Under the pieces are notes generated by a model that saw only the letters and a list, made by a program, of their open reading frames with translations, had not been told where the DNA came from and did not search any database. DNA of 15,394 nucleotides, taken from NCBI GenBank assembly GCA_026770595.1, contig MU634122.1, forward strand, positions 1-15,394, read 5' to 3'. This DNA comes from Ochromonadaceae sp. CCMP2298 (lineage: Eukaryota > Sar > Synurophyceae > Ochromonadales > Ochromonadaceae). A program made the position numbers and the translations under genes. Shown here one piece after another: positions 1 to 7,300 of the stretch. Position 1 is the first letter of the stretch; the number at the start of each line of letters is the position of its first letter.

Positions 1-15
1 TTCGCGTATAATGAT

Positions 16-452
16 GGAGAAAACTTCTCATAATGAGAAAATTTCTCCTCCTGCTGAGCATTCGAAAGCACAGACAGCTTGCTTGCTCGTCCTGTCTGCC
101 GGCTGGGGCTCGCGACCCGCTTCCTATCCACCCACAAACACCTACCTGCCTCTGGACCGAACACAAACACCTACTCCTGGCTATCGCGCCCCGCGCCTGC
201 AGCCCAGCGAGGTACCGAGCAAATACTCACATTGAGTAAATTACTCCAATATTGAGAAACAATCTCATTATGAGCGGTTACTCATACAGAGAAAATATCT
301 CATTTCATGAGAAAATTACTCCACGTGAGGAGCCACAAGTATGAGAAAATATCTCACAAAATGAGATAATTACTCATAGTGAGATTGAAACTCATAGTAA
401 GAAATATCTCCTCCTCATCTCTAAATGAGTATTTTAGTGAGAAATTTTCTCA
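16..452. repeat. Array of degenerate 15-bp palindromes (TGAG-N7-CTCA)
   Basis: About twelve short inverted repeats share the form TGAGAAAATTTCTCA. They lie at roughly 16-30, 34-48, 224-238, 253-267, 271-284, 288-302, 308-322, 342-356, 362-376, 380-394, 396-410 and 438-452. The units at 34-48 and 438-452 have perfect 6-7 bp arms around one central base, and 342-356 is TGAGAAAATATCTCA. From 253 on, unit starts are mostly 16-20 bp apart. The arms are conserved better than the centre, as expected of sites for a dimeric DNA-binding protein, but a decayed AT-rich minisatellite would look similar. A GC-richer stretch at about 49-223 splits the array, and the array may continue left of the window. 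No protein-coding gene is supported here. A CACGTG lies at 322-327. Confidence 0.7.
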
Positions 453-564
453 GGAAAGTTTGCAGGTGATGCGCTACCATATTGCCCCCGCAAAGGGGGG
501 TTCACATTCTGTTTATCTTTTTGAACAGAATGTAGCCAGTTATGAAGATAATAAGAATTATGAA

Positions 565-760
565 ACACAATTTTTGATATGAGTCCTGACGTCACACGCG
601 AATATGATATATCTCTCTGTGCAAAGCACTCTCACGTGTCCTACAGCCAGCTCACGAACCATCGATGATTCATGAGCTAGCTGTTGGAAACGTGAGAGTG
701 CTTTGCGCAGAAAGAGATATTATATTCACGTGCGATGCCAGGGCTCTTATTCGAAAGTGT
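565..760. repeat. Near-perfect ~196-bp palindrome (long inverted repeat, no spacer)
   Basis: The two halves are reverse complements around ATCGAT at 661-666 (centre 663.5). The best block is a 17-nt identity, GCAAAGCACTCTCACGT at 621-637, matched by its complement at 690-706. The inner 56 bp of paired arm (601-656 against 671-726) has about eight mismatches. The arms can be followed outward to about 565 and 760 with one small gap. Many mismatches are transitions. The left arm carries TGACGTCA (587-594) and CACGTG (633-638), and the right arm has CACGTG at 727-732. There is no ORF inside, so this could be a foldback or MITE-like element, or a hairpin-forming transcript. It ends about 220 bp upstream of the DUF1995 start codon. 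Confidence 0.85.
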
Positions 761-841
761 ACTACATAGTTTCTGTTTCTATTTTCTTCATAACAGCAGT
801 GTGTGTTAGAGTTCTTGCTGTTTCGCTTGTTGTTTTCAGCT

Positions 842-873
842 ATTTTAACCCTTTTTTTTGGCAGGGTTAAAAT
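842..873. promoter_or_regulatory. Perfect 10-bp inverted repeat near the DUF1995 gene start
   Basis: ATTTTAACCC (842-851) and GGGTTAAAAT (864-873) are exact reverse complements separated by a T-rich 12-nt loop. The right arm runs into the ATG of the candidate upstream ORF at 872. It may be a 5' leader hairpin or a promoter element. Nothing in the sequence decides which. Confidence 0.4.
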
Positions 874-955
874 GGCTCCTGACTTCGAAAGGTGGGTGAA
901 TGGAGGGAAAAGATCTATTGCACAGATCTCTCTTCAACTCACACTACTGTTTTAA
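872..955 (+). promoter_or_regulatory. Candidate upstream ORF (27 codons) of the DUF1995 gene
   Basis: An ATG in a favourable context (AAAATGG: A at -3, G at +4) opens 27 codons and stops at TAA 953-955, 27 nt before the main ATG at 983. The main ATG has the context GGGAGGATGATGG, which is not clearly stronger. If transcription starts upstream of 872, ribosomes would meet this ORF first, so it could reduce or regulate translation of the main gene. If transcription starts later it is irrelevant. The peptide resembles nothing I recognise. Confidence 0.3.
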
Positions 956-982
956 TCCTGTCGCCCACAATTACGAGGGAGG

Positions 983-2390
983 ATGATGGCAACGATCTTC
1001 ATTGCCTGCTGCATCCTGGCTCCTGCAGTCGGGTTCCAGCGATCTCTGCATAGCACCCAATACCAGGGTCCGCAGCCTCTGCACCTTTTCGACTTTTTAA
1101 AGGGAAAAGGCGGAGCCGACGCACCTCCGCAAGGAAAGGTTGAACAGAAGCGGCCTCAGCTTGAAAAGATATCCAACAAGCAGAACCGGGACTGGGCCGC
1201 GGAGTCGAAGGCAGCGCAACCCAAGGCTGCAGAAGTCCGGGACAAACAAGTCACCAGTTTCAATTTCGGCAAGGCTGACGAGTTCCCAAACTTATACAAA
1301 GGCTGGATCAGGACTGAGGGCGACCAGATTGGAAAGCAGATAATCGCAGCGACCTCATCAGCCCTGAAGAAGAACGAGCGATACGTAGAAGTTCTGATCG
1401 ATCCGGTGCCTAATCTGGACGAGGTTGCTTTCGGCACAGTGTGGAACAAAAAGTTCGCAGAGGATGTGGTAAAAGAACTGAAGGTTAGCTGAATGTTACA
1501 CACTGATCCTGTTGAGCGACTTACAGCCCCCACAGGTGTTAATGACCCCCTCACCCACTAATAGCCCCTAACCCATAACGCGTTACTAACCCGCTAATAA
1601 CCCATAACCTCCACTACAGGTGCCAGCCTATGCGGCCAATCGGGGCGGCCCCTCTACGCTCGAGTGGTCCAACCTCTACTGGGCCAGCAGGATCGCACAG
1701 GGCGCGCTGAAGGGCAAAAACGTATTACTGGTCAGCCTGTCTGGTGAGGGCACGAAGGGCAACAATCTGCCCACATTCAGCAAGGGCACAAAGCTCGTGA
1801 CCCTGCAAGAGGCTAAGAGGAGTATAGGGACTGAAGGGTTTGGGAAATTTGATGCGCTGATTCTACTCAGTCCTTGCCAGGAGTCGCACTACAAGGATGG
1901 ACAGGCGCTCGCAGACAAGCTAGGAGTGCCTGTAGTGGCGCTGAACTCTCCATACTCGTACCGCTACGATGTCGGTAAGTCAACACACAGAGACTTTCGA
2001 CCCTTTTGACCCTCTCTCTGTTATAATTTCTTTCCTCTTACCCTTAACCCTACCCCAAACCCACACCCTAACCCAAACTCAAACCCCAACCCCACCCCCA
2101 ACCCCAATCCCCAATCCCCAATCCCCAATCCTCAATCCCCACCTCTATCAGGCGGAGGAGCGCCTTTCAGCCTCGCATACGTGATGAAACGCATCCCTAA
2201 GGGCTGGTTCTTCCGCCAGTACCCCAAGCCCTTCGAGGCCATCATAGAGGGCCCCAACTACGACGTGTTCAAGGCCAACACATACCCAGACCAGCCCAAG
2301 TTGACGGTTGTCAGCAAGGACTCCATGGTGGCGTCCTCTGCCAAGTATGGGAGGGCGGGCAATGATAGAATATTCCAAAGCAGGCTGTAG
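983..2390 (+). CDS. DUF1995-family protein, predicted plastid-targeted, three exons
   Basis: Model: exons 983-1483, 1620-1974 and 2152-2390, giving 364 aa and ending at TAG 2388-2390. The junctions are GT-AG, in phase 0 and then phase 1, and give continuous homologous-looking protein (KELK/VPAYAANRGGP and YRYDVG/GGAPFSLAYV). Residues 3-17 form a hydrophobic signal peptide with a probable cut at AVG|FQRS, so Phe is at +1 as in secondary red plastids. A Lys/Ala-rich linker runs to about residue 95. From about 101 to 345 the pattern fits DUF1995: FPNLY start, ALKKNERYVEVLIDP strand, a central FDALILLSPCQ strand, VVALNSPYSYRYDV, and the late KGWFFRQYPKPFEAI segment. DUF1995 occurs in chloroplast proteins, including the photosystem II accumulation factor LPA3; the molecular role is not settled. 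Two tandem ATGs (983, 986) are possible starts. The gene converges on the isopropylmalate dehydrogenase gene, with 106 bp between their stop codons. The family call is from pattern memory, not an alignment. Confidence 0.8.
1484..1619 (+). other. Intron 1 of the DUF1995 gene, with TACTAAC branch-point candidate
   Basis: A 136-bp GT-AG intron in phase 0. It has a perfect TACTAAC at 1584-1590 and a second CTAATAAC just after it, 30 bp or less before the acceptor CTACAG. The 3' half is built of TAACCC/ATAACC-like units with little G. Earlier AG sites exist (CTTACAG, CCCACAG), but only the 1619 acceptor joins the reading frames cleanly. Confidence 0.8.
1975..2151 (+). other. Intron 2 of the DUF1995 gene, G-free telomere-like tract
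   Basis: A 177-bp intron with a strong GTAAGT donor and a TATCAG acceptor, in phase 1. From 2021 to 2150 there is no G at all. This run is made of CCCTTAACCC, CCCTAACCC, CCCCAACCCC and then CCCCAAT units. Read-through would stop at TGA 2007-2009, so splicing is needed for the C-terminal DUF1995 segment. Confidence 0.85.
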
Positions 2391-2496
2391 AGACTTAAAA
2401 ATATAACTTTTGATTCTCCCCCGAGAAATTATAGTTCTTCCTTTACTGCTTAAGTTACCAGCGAAATAGACTGGAGCTCTCATCCTTTTCCATAAT

Positions 2497-3699
2497 TTAC
2501 AGAGAGTTCACGGCAATCTCCACCTCCTCGCCCATCTTCTTGCACCCCACCAGCTGGCACCCGTCCTGCATAATATCGCCCGTTCTGAAGCCCTTGTCCA
2601 GCACCATCTCCACTGCCTTCTCTAGCTGGTCAGCGGCCGTAGGCTGGTTCAGGTCATACCGGAGCATCATAGCGGCAGACAGGATCATTGCCAAGGGATT
2701 CGCCTTGTCCTGGCCCGCGATGTCGGGGGCCGACCCGTGGCAGGGCTCGAATAGTCCCGGTTTCGTCAAGTCTCCCATAGACGCGCTGGGCAGCATGCCG
2801 AGCGAGCCGACCAGCATGGATGCCTCATCGGACAGAATGTCGCCAAACATGTTGCCACATACAATGGTGTCGAACTGTCTAGGGTTGCGGATCAGCTGCA
2901 TCGCGCAGTTGTCTACGTACATGTGCGAGAGCTCTATTGATGGGTAGTCCGCAGCCACCCTGATGACCACCTCTCTCCACAGCTGGGAGACATCCAGCAC
3001 GTTCGCCTTGTCCACCGAGCACACACGGCCTTTTCGCTTGCCGGCGATCTCCATCGCCACGCGGGCGATGCGCTCGATCTCGGGTTCTGAGTAGGCGCCC
3101 GTGCTGAACCCGTACCTTACCCCGTCCTTCATAATGATGCCCTTCGGCTCGCCGAAGTAGATGCCGCCAGTCAGTTCACGCACTACCATGATGTCCACTC
3201 CCTCGATGACCTCCTTCTTCAAGGTGGAGGCGTCGATCAGCTGAGGGATCACGGTGGCCGGGCGCAGATTGGCGAACAGCCCCATGCTCTGGCGCATCTT
3301 CAAAAGACCACTCTCTGGCCTCAGCTCGCGTGGGTTGTTGTCCCACTTGTACCCACCAATGCACGCGAGGAGGACAGAGTCCGAGGTGCGGCACATCTCG
3401 TAGGTAGAGTCGGGGAAGGGGTCGTTGTGCTTGTCGATGGCGATGCCGCCAACATCGGCCTCCTGGAAGTTGAACTTGAAGCCGTTCTTAACACCCACCG
3501 CCTTCAGGGAGGGAAGGCACGCGGTAATTATCTCGGGGCCAATGCCGTCCCCAGGAAGAAGGGTGACCAAGTACTCGCCCTTGGCTTGCACGGCCATCTG
3601 CAGCGAGCTGGATCTGTGCATGCTGGATCTGCTCATCCGCAGCGAGGCGACGCACGCGAGCGACAGCAGGCAAAAGACGAACTGCAAAAAGATCTTCAT
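2497..3699 (-). CDS. leuB: 3-isopropylmalate dehydrogenase, predicted plastid-targeted
   Basis: This NAD-dependent enzyme oxidises and decarboxylates 3-isopropylmalate to 4-methyl-2-oxopentanoate, the third dedicated step of leucine synthesis, which is plastidic in algae. The protein is 400 aa. Residues 1-19 ([19 protein letters not shown]) are a signal peptide, followed by a Ser/Arg-rich transit-like stretch to about 40. The catalytic part of about 360 aa matches the usual LeuB length. GDGIGPE is at 50-56. Substrate-binding Arg candidates are R136, R146 and R174; Y181 lies in [12 protein letters not shown]231 is in DKANVL, metal-binding Asp candidates are D263, D287 and D291 (FGDILSDE), and HGSAPDIAG at 321-329 marks the NAD site. 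[11 protein letters not shown] favours LeuB over isocitrate dehydrogenase. The start is the first ATG; the frame is open further upstream but without an ATG. There is no intron. The gene is divergent from the glutamate synthase gene, with 681 bp between the two start codons. Confidence 0.95.
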   Translation of the reverse strand: MKIFLQFVFCLLSLACVASLRMSRSSMHRSSSLQMAVQAKGEYLVTLLPGDGIGPEIITACLPSLKAVGVKNGFKFNFQEADVGGIAIDKHNDPFPDSTYEMCRTSDSVLLACIGGYKWDNNPRELRPESGLLKMRQSMGLFANLRPATVIPQLIDASTLKKEVIEGVDIMVVRELTGGIYFGEPKGIIMKDGVRYGFSTGAYSEPEIERIARVAMEIAGKRKGRVCSVDKANVLDVSQLWREVVIRVAADYPSIELSHMYVDNCAMQLIRNPRQFDTIVCGNMFGDILSDEASMLVGSLGMLPSASMGDLTKPGLFEPCHGSAPDIAGQDKANPLAMILSAAMMLRYDLNQPTAADQLEKAVEMVLDKGFRTGDIMQDGCQLVGCKKMGEEVEIAVNSL

Positions 3700-4380
3700 G
3701 GCGAGATGAGGCTCCTGCCGAGGGAAGGGGTGATGAATAGTGCTACTGCGCTTGCGCAGCTGCCCCCACAACCCTGATCAGATCCGTTCGCACCTCCAGG
3801 ACCTCTCAGATCAATCAAAATCCCTTGCAAGGCCGCTACCGATTTCTTCATATTTTCATCGTCAGAGGCAAAGGGTTATTCGTTTTATTTGCCTGCCAAA
3901 AACGCCTAAATGAGAGATATTTTGCACAAAATTCGGTCTTCGCGACGAGAGTTCTCTTTGAATTGTCCTCGATTCGACTTAGAATTCTGGTTGCGGGGTT
4001 TTCTGTATCAACATTTCTCTCATTTATGCGCTTTTGGCTGTGGAAAATTAACCCTTTCCCTTTAGGTGAAACTTTTTTCGCTTCCGCTCAGAATCTGGGC
4101 GGTTTCCCGTCCCCGAGCATGCAACCCTCTTTGCAAAGCAGTGCAGCGGGTGCAAATTTTTCACGCTGACGTCTCTGGGACAGCTTCTATCTTGGGATAG
4201 CGTTCTAGGAGGCCTTCCTATCTGTATCTGTAATATTTTCATTGAGCAGGCAGACTTACGGAAACCTTATATTCTACTGTGGAACCAGACGAAGACTTCA
4301 GGCGCCCAGCAAACGGCACTGTACAACTTTTCATTCACGCGGAGTGCTGCCAAACTAGCCACAGCTGCTCTGCTGGAGTA
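3700..4380. promoter_or_regulatory. Divergent intergenic region between leuB and Fd-GOGAT
   Basis: These 681 bp between two head-to-head start codons must hold both promoters and 5' leaders. It is richer in A and T than the flanking genes. Visible candidates are TGACGT, a bZIP/aureochrome-type half site, at 4167-4172, a TTATATT at 4267-4273, and GATC-containing stretches near the leuB start (about 3774-3786 and 3808). The frame upstream of the GOGAT ATG stays open for 34 codons but contains no ATG, so I treat it as leader. I found no RNA gene and no other supported ORF. Confidence 0.6.
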
Positions 4381-7300
4381 ATGCCCAGGACGAATGCCTC
4401 GGGGATGCAGCGGGTAACAGTATTGATCGTCTGCTGCTACGCCGTGCTCAGCACGGCATTTAGGCTCGGTTCCAGACCGATAGCGAGGCGGCAAGATGGC
4501 TCCGCTCTCAAGATGGCGGTCTACTCTCCGTCCAAGGGCATACTCGCCCAGCTGACCGAGGAGAGAGACGCCTGCGGCGTGGGCTTCATCGCGTCTCTAG
4601 ATAACGAGCCCCGACACGACATTTTGCAACAAGCTCTGGCAGCATGCACATGCATGGAGCACCGCGGGGCCAGCTCTGCGGACAACATCTCAGGCGACGG
4701 CGCAGGCGTTATGACCGCCATTCCCTGGAATCTCTTTAGTGACCTTCTAGACGCCCCCCAGGCCAACAAGGACGGATCCCAGGGCACCGCGGTGGGCATG
4801 TTCTTCCTCCCCCAGGGGCAGGAGGATTTCGAGGGGGCGCTCAAGATGATCGAGGAGGTGTTGGTGCGCAGGCACTTCGTGGTGAAGGGATGGAGGGAGG
4901 TGCCTGTGGACCCCTCAGTGGTGGGCGAGATTAGCGCGTCTTTCGTGCCCCGCATGCAACAGGTGGTTTTACAGTCCGATGAAGCACGCATATCGGCCGA
5001 TGAGGAGAGCTTAGACCGTAGATTGTACGATGCTAGGAGGGAGATCCAGGGGCACTTCCGCCAGACTGGGATGGCCGACATAGCCTATGTGAACAGCCTA
5101 TCCACACGCACTATCGTGTACAAAGGAATGCTGCGCTCGTGTGACCTGGGCCTCTTCTACAAGGACCTTCAGGACCCCGCCTACACCACGCCGTTCGCCA
5201 TCTACCACCGACGGTTCAGCACCAACACCAACCCCAAGTGGCAGCTCGCCCAGCCCATGCGGCTGCTGGCCCACAACGGGGAGATTAACACCCTCCTGGG
5301 TAACATAAACTGGGTCAAAAGCAGACAATATTCAGTACGCACAAACCTGCAGAGCCTGCGCGATACGCTGACTCACGACGGACAGCGCAAAGTGCGCGCG
5401 CCCTTGGTGGACGTGGCTCGCTCCGACTCTGCCAATCTCGACTCCATCCTTGAGTCCTTCGTGAAGACCGGCTACTCCCCCGAGGAGGCGCTGATGATGC
5501 TCGTGCCGGAGGCTTATGCCTCCCAGCCCGCTCTGAAGGACAACGCGCAGGTCACGGCCTTCTATGAGTACTACGAATCACTGCAGGAGGCATGGGACGG
5601 CCCCGCTTTGCTCGTATTCTCAGACGGCAACGTGGTGGGCGCCTGCCTGGACCGCAACGGCCTCCGCCCTGCGCGCTATATGCTCACCTCCCACCAGACC
5701 GGTGGAGAGGAGAAGCTCACAGTGCATGTCATGTCCGAGGTGGGTGTTACAAAGGCTCTACCTCAGTTCTCAGAGGACGGCTCCGTCATCGGGCAGACCG
5801 CAAAGCTTCTCGACTCGGGGCGCCTAGGTCCCGGCCAGATGTTGGCTGTGAAGCTGTCTGAGGGGCGTTTGATGCTGAACGACGAGGTCAAGAGCACCGT
5901 GGCTGCGAAAAGACCCTATGTGGACTGGGTGAAGGAGTCGATCAAGGACGTCCCCAAGATGAGCTTCGAGTCCGATCTGCTCAAGTTCACGGACAAATAC
6001 ATCGACTCCAAGAAGAAATCCAGGGTGGCCATCGCCATGGTGAAGAGCGCCGACGTGGGGCCGATCGCGGCCGAGCCCGACAACCAGAATCTTATCACCA
6101 CGCAGAGCTACTTCGGCTGGGGCAGTGAGGACGTGGAGGTGCAGATATCCTCCATGGCTAGAGACGGTGTGGAGGCCACCACCTCCATGGGCGACGACGC
6201 GCCGCTAGCCGCATTGTCCGTCATGCCCCACACTCTGTATGACTACTTCAAGCAGCGCTTCGCACAGGTGACCAACCCGCCCATCGATTCTCTGAGGGAG
6301 GGGGCCGTGATGAGCCTCAACATGTTCCTGGGACCCAAAGGATCCCCCCTGAGTCTGCAGAAGCAGGACGGGGTGCGGCTGAAGATCCCCTCACCTGTGC
6401 TGAACAGCATGGAACTGGACGCTATCTCAGGCATGGAGACGATGAAGTTGACCACTGTTACCACCCTATACCCCCTGTTGGAGGGGCTGACCCAGGGGGG
6501 GTTGAAGGCAGCTCTGGATAGGATTTGCTCCACTGCTGAGGACGCCGTGCGTGCAGGTAATAACATCATCAACCTCTCGGACAAGGCAGACGACGCGGAG
6601 GATCTCGTGGGCCTGACCTACATCCCCCCCCTCATGGCGGTCGCAGCAGTTCACCACAGACTGATCAAGTCGGGCCTCCGCACGCAAGCCTCTATCACTG
6701 TTACAACTGGCCAGATGTGGTCCACGCACCACGTCGCAGCTCTGGTCGGCTTTGGGGCCAATGCTGTCGTACCTTACACCGCGTTCGACGCTGTTATCAA
6801 CTGGCATGGGCAGAAGAGGGTGCAGAACGCCATGACGAGGGGCGACTTCCCCTCCATCAGTGCGGAGAAGGCGCTTTTGAATTACCGGCAGGCGCTGGAC
6901 AAAGGGCTGCTGAAGATAATGTACGTACTGTTAGTGTATACATGATAGTGTACACGCTCTCGCATTCTTGCACTTACTCATGCTCTCCACCTGTCCACTC
7001 CCTCGCACTCTCTTATACTCTCTCATACGCACCCTCTAACACTATAATACCCTCTCACTTCACCCTCCACTCTCAACCCCCTCAACCACTCCCCCCACAG
7101 GTCCAAGATGGGCATCTCGCTGCTCACCTCATACCACGGCGCGCAAATATTCGAGTCCCTCGGTCTAGCCGACGAGGTGGTAACAGGGACCTTCCCAGGT
7201 ACTGCCTCCCGGGTAGGCGGGCTGGACTACGACGACCTGGCGGCTGAGGTAGCAGAGTTCTCTAGGGTCACTTTCGGCAACGATGCTTTTGCGGATATGG

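Noticed and set aside
11-239. Two overlapping open frames of about 70 codons at the left edge
   Set aside because: They cover palindrome-array units and a low-complexity stretch, show no domain or signal peptide, and have no supporting context.
16-452. CRISPR array
   Set aside because: The units are 15-bp degenerate palindromes with spacers of only a few bases and no cas genes, in eukaryotic DNA.
379-582. A 67-codon open frame on the plus strand
   Set aside because: It starts inside the palindrome array and ends in the long palindrome. The AT-rich composition explains it and no motif is visible.
2497-3699. Isocitrate dehydrogenase or tartrate dehydrogenase instead of LeuB
   Set aside because: [11 protein letters not shown] and DNCAMQL, with the Arg set at 136, 146 and 174, are the isopropylmalate-type signatures.
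4279-4380. N-terminal extension of Fd-GOGAT upstream of the ATG
   Set aside because: The frame is open for 34 codons but begins at GTG with no ATG, and it would bury the signal peptide.
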